Counted from the first letter of the stretch, positions 51,390-60,953 are shown. The stretch is DNA of 64,000 nucleotides from Chryseobacterium sp. JUb7 (GCF_024806495.1 NZ_JANUFF010000005.1:62001-126000), one strand, 5' to 3'. The notes: generated by a model from the sequence alone, not told the origin. Numbers and translations are program-made.

Positions 51390-51986
51390 ATGATTAAAAT
51401 TCAGGCGGAAGCAAATGTTCCTACAGAACATGGAAACTTCCGAATGATTGCTTTCTCCGAAAACGAAAACGACTGGATGCCGCATATGGCTATTATTGCC
51501 GAAAGTACAGATTTTTCAAAACCTGTCAATGTGCGTTTTCATTCAGAATGTATTACCGGAGAAGTTTTCCATTCAAAAAAATGTGAATGCGGTCAACAAT
51601 TGGATGCCGCAATGAAATATATCCATGAAAATGGAGGGGTCATTATTTACCTTCGCCAGGAAGGAAGAAATATTGGAATCATCAATAAACTTAAAGCATA
51701 TTCTTTACAGGAAAAAGGCTTTGATACAGTGGAAGCTAATTTAAAACTGGGTCTTCCGGCTGATGACAGAAATTTTGGTGTAGCCATCGAAATTTTAAAT
51801 CTACTGGAGATAAAGGATATTAATTTACTGACCAACAATCCTGAAAAGGTAAAGCATGTACAGGAAAGTAATATTCATCTTAATTCAAGGATCCCTTTAC
51901 AAATTCCCGCAAATGAAATAAGCAAAGGATACTTACAGACAAAAAAAGATTATTTCGGTCATTTACTCGATGATAATGACAACTAA
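51390..51986 (+). CDS. ribA: GTP cyclohydrolase II
   Basis: 198 residues, the stand-alone RibA form without the RibB domain. Zinc ligands are the three Cys in CITGEVFHSKKCECGQQ (about 53-69), HSEC and CEC. YLRQEGRNIGIINKLKAYSLQ (about 87-107) has the catalytic Tyr/Arg region, and LTNNPEKV (about 148-155) the substrate-binding loop. It opens GTP to the pyrimidine precursor of riboflavin, releasing formate and pyrophosphate. It is the last gene of the plus-strand run, closed by a strong terminator. Confidence 0.95.
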   Translation: MIKIQAEANVPTEHGNFRMIAFSENENDWMPHMAIIAESTDFSKPVNVRFHSECITGEVFHSKKCECGQQLDAAMKYIHENGGVIIYLRQEGRNIGIINKLKAYSLQEKGFDTVEANLKLGLPADDRNFGVAIEILNLLEIKDINLLTNNPEKVKHVQESNIHLNSRIPLQIPANEISKGYLQTKKDYFGHLLDDNDN

Positions 51987-51996
51987 ATAAAAAAGC

Positions 51997-52028
51997 AAAA
52001 GCTCCGGAATTTCTTCCGGAGCTTTTTT
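51997..52028. terminator. Bidirectional terminator after ribA
   Basis: AAAAGCTCCGGAA and TTCCGGAGCTTTT form a perfect 13-bp stem with a TTTC loop, and T's on both strands. It separates ribA from the convergent lipoprotein gene. Confidence 0.88.
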
Positions 52029-52058
52029 GTAATTATAAAAAACTGAAAAGATATATTC

Positions 52059-52562
52059 TTAATTTGCTTTATAAGTCTTTATTTTAGACTCATCAATATT
52101 GTAATATTTTATGACAGCATTATAATCAGAAGTATCTACTGTCGATGTTCCTTTAGCAGCACTTGCAGGTACTAGTACCACTCTAAATGTCTGATTATTT
52201 AAGTATTGGTTCGCCTCAGCGCCTGACATAGTTGACTGATCAAAGTTAGCTTCTGTATAAATTTCTACAGTTTGAGTAGAGAAAAGAAAATTATAATCTA
52301 ACTGTCTATTACCTGATAAAAAGTAAGTTTTAGGAAGTAACTGCCAAGCATTCCCATTATTTAAATCTCTTCTGTATACCAAAACGACATCAGTAGAACT
52401 GATGGTAATAGGAACAGTAAACCCATAATTATTTGAATTATTAAAAGACCCGGTAACATCTCTAGATTGAGAATATGTATCATAATCTTGATCATCATCT
52501 TTGCAGCTGAATATGAATAAGCTCACAAAAGCCAGTAATAAAATTGGAAAAAATTTTTTCAT
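52059..52562 (-). CDS. Hypothetical lipoprotein with acidic surface-export-type signal
   Basis: 167 residues. Lipobox LFIFSC (Cys20) is followed by KDDDQD, the Lys-plus-acidic pattern linked to surface display of lipoproteins in Bacteroidota. The mature part is beta-rich with ITISSTDVVLVYRRDLNNG and a Ser/Thr-rich region, and it ends in YYNIDESKIKTYK. I do not recognise a domain. It is divergent from the GH3 gene and converges on ribA. Confidence 0.75.
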   Translation of the reverse strand: MKKFFPILLLAFVSLFIFSCKDDDQDYDTYSQSRDVTGSFNNSNNYGFTVPITISSTDVVLVYRRDLNNGNAWQLLPKTYFLSGNRQLDYNFLFSTQTVEIYTEANFDQSTMSGAEANQYLNNQTFRVVLVPASAAKGTSTVDTSDYNAVIKYYNIDESKIKTYKAN

Positions 52563-52627
52563 TTTATAAAAGTTTAGTTATTATTTATAAAGCGTATTCA
52601 AATCATATACCAAAAAATTCAAAAACC

Positions 52628-52659
52628 TTGTTTTCATCGTTTTTTTAATTGTATTTTTG
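52628..52659 (+). promoter_or_regulatory. Promoter of the GH3 gene
   Basis: TTG (52628-52630), 21 bases, then TATTTTTG (52652-52659), a full match to TTG-N17-23-TAnnTTTG. The ATG follows 16 bases later. Confidence 0.6.
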
Positions 52660-52675
52660 TTCATATTCAAAAATC

Positions 52676-54370
52676 ATGAAGAAATTAGTTTACACTTCCC
52701 TCTTTATATTCTTATTTTTAAGTTCAAAAATATCAGCGCAGTATCAGCCTAAAAACATATCAAAAGAAGATTTGAAAAAGGCTCACCAATGGGTTGACAA
52801 AACATATCAATCTCTTTCTCAGGACGAAAGATTAGGGCAGCTTTTTATCGTGGCTCTCTATACCAATAAAGGTGAGAATGAGATCAGTAATGTAAGAAAC
52901 ATTGTTACCAACGATAAAATTGGAGGGTTGATTTTAATGCAGGATGATGCCGCAAGAGAAATAAATCTTGTCAACGAATTTCAGCAAAAATCAAAAATTC
53001 CTTTAATGATCGGGATGGATGCAGAATGGGGTTTATTTCAGAGAATTGCAACCGCTCACAAATTCCCCTGGGCTATGACACTGGGAGCTATTCAGGATAA
53101 AAAATTAATCGAGCAAATGTCTGCCAAAATAGCCGAAGACTGTCACAGAATGGGCATTAATTGGGATTTTGCGCCAGTTGTTGACGTTAATACTAATCCT
53201 AATAATCCAATTATCGGGAACAGGAGCTTCGGTTCTGAAGTAAATAATGTGATCAGCTCTGCTTTATCATATTCAAACGGACTTCAGGACAACAATATTC
53301 TGGCAGCGATTAAACATTTCCCTGGACATGGTGATACCAATACAGATTCACATCTTGACTTACCTGTTGTTTCTCACAACCTGGAAAGATTAAATACCAT
53401 TGAACTGGCCCCTTTTAAAGCCTTAATGAATAAAGGAATCGGAGGCGTTATGGTTGCCCATTTATATGTACCGGCTTTAGAATCCGGAAAAGGAATTCCT
53501 GCATCAGTTTCAAAAAATATTATTACAGGTCTATTAAAAGAAAAACTAGGTTATAAAGGCTTAATTATCACTGACGCCCTGAATATGGGAGCTGTAGCCA
53601 ATAAATACAATCCAGGAGAATTAGATGCGATGGCCTTCAAAGCCGGAAACGATATTATGCTATTCTCTCAAGGTGTTGCTAACGGTAAAAAATTAATTCA
53701 AAAAGCAATTGATAACGGAGAAATTTCACAATCCAGAGTAGAAGAAAGTGTAAAGAAGATTCTTTTAACCAAATATTTCTTAGGCCTCGATAAATATACG
53801 CCCAGAAATCCTGAAAATATCAATTCGGATATCAATAATGATTCTCATAAAGTATTGGTTCAGAACCTATATTCCAATGCTTTGACATTAATAAAAGACA
53901 ACAAAAAATTGCTTCCGTTGAAAGGAAAACAAGTCTATTATGTTCCTTTGGAAGAAGCTCCTTACCAAACTTTTGCCAATCAGTTGGGTTCAGGTGTAAT
54001 CATTAAAAAAGCAGGTGAGATCAATACAATCCCTGCTAACTCTACAGTGATCGTTGGTTTTCATAAAGATAATTCCACCGCTTATAAACCTTATAAAATT
54101 TCAGAACCGTCAAAAAAAGTTTTGGCTGATTTAACAAAGAACCAAAATATCATTCTAAATGTTTTCGGAAGTGCTTATGCATTAAAAGATATTGACATTT
54201 CTAAAATTTCAACAGTACTGGTTTCATACGAAAATAACGATGATTCGATGACAGCTACAGCGAATGCATTAAAAGGAAAAACAAAAATCTGGGGCAGACT
54301 TCCTGTCTTGGTTAATGATAAATTAAAAGCAGGAATGGGAATCGATTTGAACCCTTCAACTGCAAAATAA
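52676..54370 (+). CDS. GH3 family glycoside hydrolase, NagZ-like beta-N-acetylhexosaminidase
   Basis: 564 residues from the ATG at 52676; an upstream TTG lies within the promoter. It has a signal peptide (MKKLVYTSLFIFLFLSSKISA). The catalytic barrel (about 35-380) contains KHFPGHGDTNTDSHLDLPVV, whose His-Asp dyad is the acid/base loop of NagZ-type enzymes, and IITDALNMGAV with the nucleophile Asp. The C-terminal part (about 390-564) is a second alpha/beta domain as in larger GH3 members. It is exported, so it likely removes N-acetylglucosamine from peptidoglycan fragments or glycans. Unlike E. coli NagZ it is not cytosolic. Confidence 0.93.
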   Translation: MKKLVYTSLFIFLFLSSKISAQYQPKNISKEDLKKAHQWVDKTYQSLSQDERLGQLFIVALYTNKGENEISNVRNIVTNDKIGGLILMQDDAAREINLVNEFQQKSKIPLMIGMDAEWGLFQRIATAHKFPWAMTLGAIQDKKLIEQMSAKIAEDCHRMGINWDFAPVVDVNTNPNNPIIGNRSFGSEVNNVISSALSYSNGLQDNNILAAIKHFPGHGDTNTDSHLDLPVVSHNLERLNTIELAPFKALMNKGIGGVMVAHLYVPALESGKGIPASVSKNIITGLLKEKLGYKGLIITDALNMGAVANKYNPGELDAMAFKAGNDIMLFSQGVANGKKLIQKAIDNGEISQSRVEESVKKILLTKYFLGLDKYTPRNPENINSDINNDSHKVLVQNLYSNALTLIKDNKKLLPLKGKQVYYVPLEEAPYQTFANQLGSGVIIKKAGEINTIPANSTVIVGFHKDNSTAYKPYKISEPSKKVLADLTKNQNIILNVFGSAYALKDIDISKISTVLVSYENNDDSMTATANALKGKTKIWGRLPVLVNDKLKAGMGIDLNPSTAK

Positions 54371-54415
54371 AAGTGTGAATTCAGGTATTTACAACATCAA
54401 AACAATAATAAACTA

Positions 54416-55564
54416 ATGAAAATAGGCATACTTTGCTATCCAACATATGGTGGAAGCGGAATCGTAGCAACAGAACTGGGAATGTCATTGGCCAACAAAG
54501 GCTATGAGGTTCACTTTATCAGTAATGCGCTTCCTGCAAGATTAGACATTACCAATCCGAATATTTTCTTTCACAGAGTAAATGTTCAGACCTATCCTCT
54601 TTTTCAATATCAACCTTATGATATTGCATTAAGTTCGATGATTTACCGTGTTGTGAATCTTTATAAACTGGATTTACTTCACGCACATTATGCCATCCCT
54701 TATGCATATGCAGCTTTTACAGCAAAGCAGATGTTACAGGAAGACAACAATGATATTCCTTTGGTAACAACACTTCACGGAACGGATATTACGCTGGTTG
54801 GTCAACATCCAAGCTACAAACATGCGGTAGAATTCTCAATCAATCAGTCAGACGCCATCACTTCTGTTTCAGAAAGTCTGAAAAGAGATACTTTACAGTT
54901 CTTTAAAATCAAAAAAGAGATTCAGGTAATTACCAACTTTATTGATAATTCTGAGTTTGATGAACCGAGTGACTGCCAACGAACGCAGTTTGCCAATCCT
55001 GATGAAAAAATCTTGATTCACGTTTCCAATTTGCGTCCTGTAAAGCGTGTGGATGAAGTTTTACAGATTTTCAAAAATGTTGAGAAAAAGGTAAAATCAA
55101 AGCTGATCATCATCGGCGAAGGTCCGGATATGGAAAAAATCAATCAGTTTTTAGAAGAAAATCCTGATTTGATCTCAAAAATCCGCCTGCTGGGGAAAGT
55201 AAATGACTTATATAGAATTCTTCAACTCTCAGACGTATTTTTATTGCCTTCGGAACAGGAAAGTTTTGGTTTGGCAGCATTGGAAGCAATGGCAGCCAAT
55301 ACCCCGGTAATCAGCTCCAATGCAGGTGGAATCCCGGAAGTAAACATTCAGGGAGAAACAGGATTCTTAGCAGAAATAGGAAATGTAGAAGCAATGAGCA
55401 ACTACACCATTAAACTGTTGAGCAATGATGAACTTTTAGCTAAAATGAAAAAAAATGCGAAAGATCAGGCTATAAAATTCGATTTGAAAAACATTCTTCC
55501 TATATATGAAGAAATGTATAGAACAACGATCGAAAATTTCAAAAAAGAGTTGACAAAAGTCTAG
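54416..55564 (+). CDS. bshA: BshA: N-acetyl-alpha-D-glucosaminyl L-malate synthase
   Basis: 382 residues, a GT4 (GT-B) glycosyltransferase. The opening KIGILCYPTYGGSGIVATELG (about 2-22) with the malate-binding loop is diagnostic of BshA. LLHAHYAIPYAYAA, TTLHGTDITLVGQHPS, VSNLRPVKRVDEVLQIF and PSEQESFGLAALEAMA (with the donor-binding Glu) complete the fold. It attaches malate to UDP-GlcNAc in the first step of bacillithiol synthesis, a thiol used by many Bacteroidota. BshB and BshC are not in the window. A new promoter follows for the DUF2851 gene. Confidence 0.95.
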   Translation: MKIGILCYPTYGGSGIVATELGMSLANKGYEVHFISNALPARLDITNPNIFFHRVNVQTYPLFQYQPYDIALSSMIYRVVNLYKLDLLHAHYAIPYAYAAFTAKQMLQEDNNDIPLVTTLHGTDITLVGQHPSYKHAVEFSINQSDAITSVSESLKRDTLQFFKIKKEIQVITNFIDNSEFDEPSDCQRTQFANPDEKILIHVSNLRPVKRVDEVLQIFKNVEKKVKSKLIIIGEGPDMEKINQFLEENPDLISKIRLLGKVNDLYRILQLSDVFLLPSEQESFGLAALEAMAANTPVISSNAGGIPEVNIQGETGFLAEIGNVEAMSNYTIKLLSNDELLAKMKKNAKDQAIKFDLKNILPIYEEMYRTTIENFKKELTKV

Positions 55565-55581
55565 CACTTCTGCTATATTTG
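55550..55581 (+). promoter_or_regulatory. Promoter of the DUF2851 gene
   Basis: TTG (55550-55552, inside the bshA end), 21 bases, then TATATTTG (55574-55581), an exact TAnnTTTG match. The ATG is 10 bp downstream. Confidence 0.6.
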
Positions 55582-55591
55582 TGTCACACTC

Positions 55592-56865
55592 ATGACGGAA
55601 AAACTACTTCAATATCTTTGGAACTTTAAGGTTTTCAGACATTTTGACTTCAAGGATATTGAAGGAAATTCCGTTGAAATATTAGATTTCGGAAAATGGA
55701 ATACCGATTCCGGACCGGATTTCTTATCTGCAAAAATTAAAGTCAATACCATTATTTTTGCAGGAAATATTGAGCTTCACGTAAAATCTTCCGACTGGAT
55801 TTTTCACAATCATTCTCCTGACCCTAACTATCAAAACATCATTCTTCATGTCGTTTTTCAAAATGATATAGAAATTGAAGAGCTTAGCAGTAAACGTATT
55901 CCAACATTGGAATTAATAAGCTATATCGATCAAAATATACTCTGGAAATACGAAAAACTCGTGGGTGGAAGTCAGTTTATCCCTTGTGAAACAATTTTTA
56001 ATCCAACTCAAATTCCGGTTAATTTCCATGAACAGAATGTGTTGAAAAAACTGGAAAATAAATCGTTCGAACTTGAAAAAAGCTTAGCGCAGTTTAAAAA
56101 TAATTTTGAGGCGGTTTTATTTCACAGCCTAGCCTATTCTTTTGGTTTAAAAGTAAATGCTTTATTTTCAAACAGATTGCAGAAAGTATCGACTTCAGTA
56201 TCATCAATAAAATCCGCCAGAATGAAACTCAATTGGAAGCATTATTTTTCGGAATTTCCGGTTGGCTGGAAAATTCTGAAGATGAATCAATGAAAATATG
56301 GAAACGTGAATTTGATTTTCTACTGGTTAAATTCAAAATTTCCGATTTAAAATTCCGTCCCAAATTTTTAAGATTACGACCACCTAACTTTCCGACAATC
56401 CGTTTATCACAATTAGCCAGCCTTTATCATCAGCATCAAGGTTTGTTCTCTAAAATTATATCTGTTAAAAATCCAGAGGATTTATTTGATCTATTTAAAG
56501 ACATAAAAGCTTCGGAATATTGGGATAATCATTACAATTTCGGGAAACTTTCTCCGGTGGACCATCCTAAAACGGTAAGCAGAGATTTTATTGAATTACT
56601 CATTCTCAATACTATTTTACCCTTAAAATATACCTATCATAAATATCATCATGAAGAAATTGCTGATGAAGTACTAAATTTTTATAAAAATATTTCTCCC
56701 GAAAAAAATTCAGTGGTTGACAGTTGGAAAAAATTGGGCTTATTGTGTAAAACAGCTTTGGAAAGTCAGAGCCTGATTTATCATTATAAAAATTCATGTG
56801 AAGAAAAAAATTGCTTAAATTGCGGTATTGGATTTAAACTTTTAAAAGAATCTTCAAATGTTTGA
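55592..56865 (+). pseudogene. DUF2851 family protein, interrupted by a -1 frameshift
   Basis: Two frames together encode a protein of 424 residues, the usual family length. The first (from 55592) has KVFRHFDFKDIEGNSVEILDFG and FAGNIELHVKSSDWIFHNHS, typical of DUF2851. The second, ending at 56865, has the LEALFFGISGWLE and FPTIRLSQLASLYHQHQG motifs of the C-terminal half and a Cys-rich end. Adding one T to the T4 run at 56165-56168 gives a continuous frame (ALFFKQIAESIDFSIINKI). The function of the family is unknown. The lost base may be a real mutation or a homopolymer error. Confidence 0.8.
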
Positions 56866-57079
56866 TAATATTCGCCATAAAATGGAAAGAGAATGGTTTG
56901 GTGTTCTGACAAGAACAGGCGCAAAACTGGGAATTCCTGTTTCTAAGCTAAGGGTGTTTTTCATCTACTCTACTTTTGCGACTGCAGGTTTTTTCTTTCT
57001 TATTTATTTAGGACTGGCATTTACCCTTTGGATTAAAGATATTTTCATTACAAGAAGACCAAGCGTTTTTGATTTATAA
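56858..57079 (+). CDS. PspC domain protein
   Basis: 73 residues. The N-terminal half (GVLTRTGAKLGIPVSKLRVFFIY) and a following membrane helix (about 35-58) match the small PspC family. In proteobacteria PspC is part of the phage-shock envelope-stress response; the role of isolated short copies in Bacteroidota is unclear. The start overlaps the DUF2851 end by 8 bp, and the acetyltransferase gene begins 2 bp after its stop, so the three form one unit. Confidence 0.82.
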   Translation: MFDNIRHKMEREWFGVLTRTGAKLGIPVSKLRVFFIYSTFATAGFFFLIYLGLAFTLWIKDIFITRRPSVFDL

Positions 57080-57081
57080 TC

Positions 57082-57594
57082 ATGGAATTTTTACAAATTA
57101 CAAGCCCTGACGACTACAGAGTTCAGGAAATTTTCGACTCCTATTGCAGTACTTTTCCGGAGGATGAAAGAAGAGACTGGGGAAAACTGGTTACTCTTTT
57201 TTCAAACCCAAAAGTTAAAATAATTTCGGTTTCACATGAAGCCCGAAATGTAGGATATCTTATTATCTGGGAACTGAGTAATTATACTTTTGTGGAGCAT
57301 TTTGAAGTGTTTCCTGAGTTTAGAAGCCAGAAATTAGGTTCTCATATTACAGGTTATTTATTCGAAAATTATCCTAGAATTATTCTGGAAATCGAACCTG
57401 AACATTTAGGTGATGATGCAAAAAGACGCTATTCCTTTTATCAGCGAAATGGATTTAACCTGATTGACGAAATGTATGTTCAGCCAAGTTACGGGCAGGG
57501 CAAAAAACCTCTCGATCTATGGCTACTGGCCAATTATTCTCCTGAAAATCTAAAGGAGATCAAAGATGAAATTTACGATGTCGTTTATCATTAA
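57082..57594 (+). CDS. GNAT family N-acetyltransferase
   Basis: 170 residues. FPEDERRDWGKL (about 24-35) near the start and VEHFEVFPEFRSQKLGSHITGYLFEN (about 72-97) with the acetyl-CoA loop RSQKLGS define the GNAT fold. YSFYQRNGFNLID (about 116-128) is the usual late motif. The substrate is unknown. It begins 2 bp after the PspC gene and is followed by a terminator. Confidence 0.9.
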   Translation: MEFLQITSPDDYRVQEIFDSYCSTFPEDERRDWGKLVTLFSNPKVKIISVSHEARNVGYLIIWELSNYTFVEHFEVFPEFRSQKLGSHITGYLFENYPRIILEIEPEHLGDDAKRRYSFYQRNGFNLIDEMYVQPSYGQGKKPLDLWLLANYSPENLKEIKDEIYDVVYH

Positions 57595-57600
57595 AAATAT

Positions 57601-57629
57601 AAAACCGGGGAATATACCCGGTTTTTTTT
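57601..57629 (+). terminator. Terminator after the GNAT gene
   Basis: AAAACCGGG and CCCGGTTTT form the stem with a GAATATA-type loop, followed by a T-tract. Confidence 0.85.
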
Positions 57630-57639
57630 GTCTTTTTTA

Positions 57640-57692
57640 TTTTCCACTGATTATGCAGTTTTACACAGATGATCGCACACAATCTTTCAATA
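57640..57692. repeat. Fragment of a dispersed CACAGATGAT-type repeat
   Basis: CCACTGATTATGCAGTTTTA with CACAGATGATCGCAC resembles the first part of repeat copy A (TTCACAGATGATTGCG at 41905). It lacks the GGCTAAAGCC hairpins. Confidence 0.4.
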
Positions 57693-57732
57693 TCTTATGA
57701 TAAACACGTAAGAAAGACTTCAATTTAAAAAA

Positions 57733-58467
57733 TTAGTTGACTTCATATTCCAGTTTGATCGTGATACTCGCTTCCTTTTCTTTGGAAGAAGTATTGAACG
57801 TTCCGCCATAAGAATAATCTTCATTGGAATTGGGTGCCGTAATCTGAATAACACCCATTGTTGCTTTCTTGAGATTTCCTAAATCACTTCCGGCATTTTC
57901 TGCAATCTTTTCAGCGCGCTCTTTGGCATCTTTTGTCGCAGACGCGATCATTTCCTGTTTTACAGTGGCTAATTTTGTATAGAAATAACTTGGTGAAGAT
58001 GAAGTAAATTCAATTCCACGATTAATAATTTCTGTTATATTTCTGGAAAGATTTTCAATTTTTCCAACTTCTTTACTCTCTATGGAAACCCTTTGAGTCA
58101 GATTATATCCGGAAAATTCACCCTGAACATTATTCCCATTGGTATCTGTATAATTTCTGAACTGTTTTTGAATATCAACAGACGAAAAAACAATTTCGTT
58201 TTGCTTAACTCCTTTTGAAAGCAGATAATCATTAATTGTTTTGCGGTCTAAAGCCAGTTCATCATACGCCGCTTTAAGATCAAAATTATTTTTGGAAAAG
58301 CTACCGGACCAGGTGATAAGATCTGAAGTAAATTTTTTTGAGCCCAATCCGGTGACAGAAATTGTATTTTCAGATTTATTCCTGTTTTTGATGGCATTTC
58401 CCAAAAGTCCGAGACCAATGATAAATCCCAATGCTCCGACAGCTATAGCGATAATATTTTTATTCAT
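57733..58467 (-). CDS. SIMPL domain-containing protein (DUF541)
   Basis: 244 residues with an N-terminal membrane helix (about 5-24) acting as signal anchor. The SIMPL domain covers about 35-244, with ISVTGLGSKKFTSDLITWSG, LLSKGVKQNEIVFSSVDIQKQF and AEKIAENAGSDLGNLKKATMGVIQI. Members include periplasmic and outer-membrane proteins linked to oxidative stress and to signalling in eukaryotes; the molecular function is not fixed. It is downstream of the four tandem paralogs on the same strand, 73 bp away, and faces a terminator. Confidence 0.9.
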   Translation of the reverse strand: MNKNIIAIAVGALGFIIGLGLLGNAIKNRNKSENTISVTGLGSKKFTSDLITWSGSFSKNNFDLKAAYDELALDRKTINDYLLSKGVKQNEIVFSSVDIQKQFRNYTDTNGNNVQGEFSGYNLTQRVSIESKEVGKIENLSRNITEIINRGIEFTSSSPSYFYTKLATVKQEMIASATKDAKERAEKIAENAGSDLGNLKKATMGVIQITAPNSNEDYSYGGTFNTSSKEKEASITIKLEYEVN

Positions 58468-58540
58468 AAAATTTTTGTGATTTGATTTTATATCATAATC
58501 ATATCAATTCCTATTCCAAATTTTAAGATTTTCTTAACAA

Positions 58541-59314
58541 TTAATTCTGAAGCTTATTTCCGTTTAATCTTTTTACAAAAACAGGGATTGAATCTTCCAT
58601 TCTGCTCAATACGGCTTCTAATTTCTTACGCCTCACAAAATTTCTTACTTGTGGTCTGTTTACAAAAGAAAACTCAATAAACTCAGAAATTCTAGTTTCA
58701 GGAATCCCTAGCTTTATAAAATATTCATTATCTACCCTATCCCGAACCCACTTGACATCATCCTGTAAATCATCATATCTATATCTTCTTTTCATCCTTC
58801 TCGCATCTCCGCTGATCAGATCATATAGTGCCTGAACATCTAAATTTCCTAAAAGAGCGTTAATAATAACAACTTTTACTTCTGCAGGCGTAGTTCTCAT
58901 TTTGCCCACAGGTTGAGGAATACCTACAGCATCCTGAACTATTTTTGCTTTATCAACCTTAGTTACTGCTTTCGAATCTTTTGAGAGGTCTCCTGTAAGT
59001 TTCAGAAGTTTGATTTCTTCAATCTCTTCAGGAGTTCTGATCATCATTACAGAAAGGTCATTGGTCAGGGATGTCACTCTGATCTCCGCTCTTTCATAAT
59101 AAGGTTTTGTAAATCTTATGATATCATTATCTGAGGCTTCTATTGAGAAATCCCCTGAAAAATCGGTATATATTTTATGACCATTTGATATATTGATGAC
59201 CAATACATCAGTTATAACTCCTTTGCTTTCGCCGGTAATTCTCCCGTGAAGTATTCGTTGGGCAAAGATACTTTCACCTAGAAAAAGGGTAAGTATTATC
59301 AAAAAAAATTTCAT
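58541..59314 (-). CDS. Secreted carboxypeptidase-regulatory-like protein, tandem paralog 4
   Basis: 257 residues with a signal peptide (cleavage after IFA in ESIFAQ). A CarboxypepD_reg-like beta domain (about 20-100) has RILHGRITGESKG and HKIYTDFSGDFSIEA. A conserved C-terminal region (about 105-250) shows PEEIEEIKLLKLTGDLSKDS, GDARRMKRRYRYDDLQDDVKW and RISEFIEFSF. It is closest to paralog 3 (59353) by its shared ILHGRITGES and LLKLTGDLSKDSK. The function of the C-terminal region is unknown. The four genes probably arose by local duplication. Confidence 0.8.
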   Translation of the reverse strand: MKFFLIILTLFLGESIFAQRILHGRITGESKGVITDVLVINISNGHKIYTDFSGDFSIEASDNDIIRFTKPYYERAEIRVTSLTNDLSVMMIRTPEEIEEIKLLKLTGDLSKDSKAVTKVDKAKIVQDAVGIPQPVGKMRTTPAEVKVVIINALLGNLDVQALYDLISGDARRMKRRYRYDDLQDDVKWVRDRVDNEYFIKLGIPETRISEFIEFSFVNRPQVRNFVRRKKLEAVLSRMEDSIPVFVKRLNGNKLQN

Positions 59315-59352
59315 CAGTGTATGTTTGTGTTCTTTCTTTTATCTTTAATCTA

Positions 59353-60126
59353 TTATCTCAGAGATTTTATCCTTTTAATAAATTTAGGAAGAGTTTTATC
59401 AATATAAAAAATAGCTCCATTGATATTTTTTTTCTTTATGTTTTGTAAAATTCTAGGATCTTCTGTAAATGAAAACTCCAGAAACTCATTAATTCTTTCC
59501 TTAGGAATATCAAGACCTGTAAAATAGTTGGGATCTATTCTGTCCCGTAGCCATTTTATATGTCTTTCCCTGTCATCAAATTTGTACTGACTTTTCATTC
59601 TTCTTGCATCTCCGCTTAGCACTTTGTACAAGGCATCCATATCTGCTATTATAGTAGGAGGAAAACCGACTGCAAAGGCATCTTTAAAATCGGGAGCTTT
59701 TTCTCTCATAATCTCCGGGGGTCTTGGAAGGCCTATTGCTTTTTGAAGAATTTCTACTTTATCTTTTTTGGTCAAAGTTTTGGAATCTTTAGAAAGATCT
59801 CCTGTAAGTTTCAGAAGCTTGATTTCTTCAATCTCTTCAGGAATTCTGATCATTAATACAGAAAGATCATTGGTCTGGGAAGCCACTTTTATCTCAGCTC
59901 TTTCGTAGTAAGATTTTATAAATCTGATAACATCATGATCTGAGACTTCAATTGAGAAATCACCTACAGAATTGGTATATGTTTTTTGACCATTTGATAT
60001 ATTGATAACCTGAACAGCGTCTATAACTCCCCCGCTTTCACCTGTAATCCTCCCATGAAGTATCCGCTGGGCACAGATGCTCTCTATAATAAATAAAGAG
60101 ATCAGTAAAAATATCCTTTTCATCAT
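59353..60126 (-). CDS. Secreted carboxypeptidase-regulatory-like protein, tandem paralog 3
   Basis: 257 residues with a signal peptide (ESICAQ end). It has the same layout as its neighbours: a beta domain with RILHGRITGESGGVIDAVQV, then PEEIEEIKLLKLTGDLSKDS, then GDARRMKSQYKFDDRERHIKW and RINEFLEFSFTEDP. Compared with paralog 4, the middle Pro-rich part (RPPEIMREKAPDFKDAFAVG) has diverged most, suggesting different partners or loss of constraint. The gap to paralog 4 is 38 bp. Confidence 0.8.
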   Translation of the reverse strand: MMKRIFLLISLFIIESICAQRILHGRITGESGGVIDAVQVINISNGQKTYTNSVGDFSIEVSDHDVIRFIKSYYERAEIKVASQTNDLSVLMIRIPEEIEEIKLLKLTGDLSKDSKTLTKKDKVEILQKAIGLPRPPEIMREKAPDFKDAFAVGFPPTIIADMDALYKVLSGDARRMKSQYKFDDRERHIKWLRDRIDPNYFTGLDIPKERINEFLEFSFTEDPRILQNIKKKNINGAIFYIDKTLPKFIKRIKSLR

Positions 60127-60186
60127 TTGTTGTGTGTTTCATTTGTGTGTTTTATGTTTTTTGAGTTGGTTATTAATTTTGCTTAT

Positions 60187-60945
60187 CTAATCATCTTTTT
60201 TTCTTGTTTTTAAACGCTCAAGATAGATCGGAACCACTTCTTCCATTCTGAACAAAACTCCCGATACATTTTTTGATCTTACATACGTTCTGATATGAGG
60301 GTTTTCAGAAAAAGAAAATTCTATAAACTCAGAAATTCTTTCAGCAGGAATCCCCAATTCTGTAAAATAATCATCATCTACCCTGCTTCTTACCCATAAA
60401 ATATGCTCCTGCAGATCATCATACCGGTAAGCTCTTTTTTGACGTCTTGCTTTTCCGCTTATCAGGTCATACACTCCCTGTACATTCAACTGTCCTAAAA
60501 GAATGGGAAGTAAAACCTGTTTCACTTCGGCCGGTTTCTCTCTCATCTTTCCTTTGGGTTGCGGGAGTCCTACTGCATCTCTCACCTGTTCTCCTTTAGA
60601 ACGCCGGGTAGCATCATCTTTTCTGGCAACCTTTACTTCTTCAATTTCTTCCGGAGTTTTTATCATCCTGATCAATATCTTAGAATTTATCCCGTATATC
60701 AAAACTCTTGCCGAGTTCCTTTCATAGCCCTTTTTCACAAACCTAAGCTCATCATTCTGAGATGCCGAGATTGAAAACTCTCCCACAGAATTACTATATG
60801 TTTTCTGATCGGTTGACATATTGATAACAATAACAAATCCGAGTTCTGCATTATCCTGATCTGTAATTTTTCCGGTGACCATTTCTTGAGAGAAAACAAT
60901 CCCACACAAAAAAAGTAAAACAAATCCCAATCTACCCTTTACCAT
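60187..60945 (-). CDS. Secreted carboxypeptidase-regulatory-like protein, tandem paralog 2
   Basis: 252 residues with a signal peptide (FLCGIVFSQ). The beta domain has MVTGKITDQDNAELGFVIVI and KTYSNSVGEFSIS. The C-terminal region has TPEEIEEVKVARKDDATRRS, QPKGKMREKPAEVKQV and GKARRQKRAYRYDDLQEHILW, ending in RISEFIEFSFSENPHIRTY. It lacks the LTGDLSKDSK block of paralogs 3 and 4. It begins 8 bp after paralog 1, so they are co-transcribed. Confidence 0.8.
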   Translation of the reverse strand: MVKGRLGFVLLFLCGIVFSQEMVTGKITDQDNAELGFVIVINMSTDQKTYSNSVGEFSISASQNDELRFVKKGYERNSARVLIYGINSKILIRMIKTPEEIEEVKVARKDDATRRSKGEQVRDAVGLPQPKGKMREKPAEVKQVLLPILLGQLNVQGVYDLISGKARRQKRAYRYDDLQEHILWVRSRVDDDYFTELGIPAERISEFIEFSFSENPHIRTYVRSKNVSGVLFRMEEVVPIYLERLKTRKKDD

Positions 60946-60953
60946 TTCAGAAT

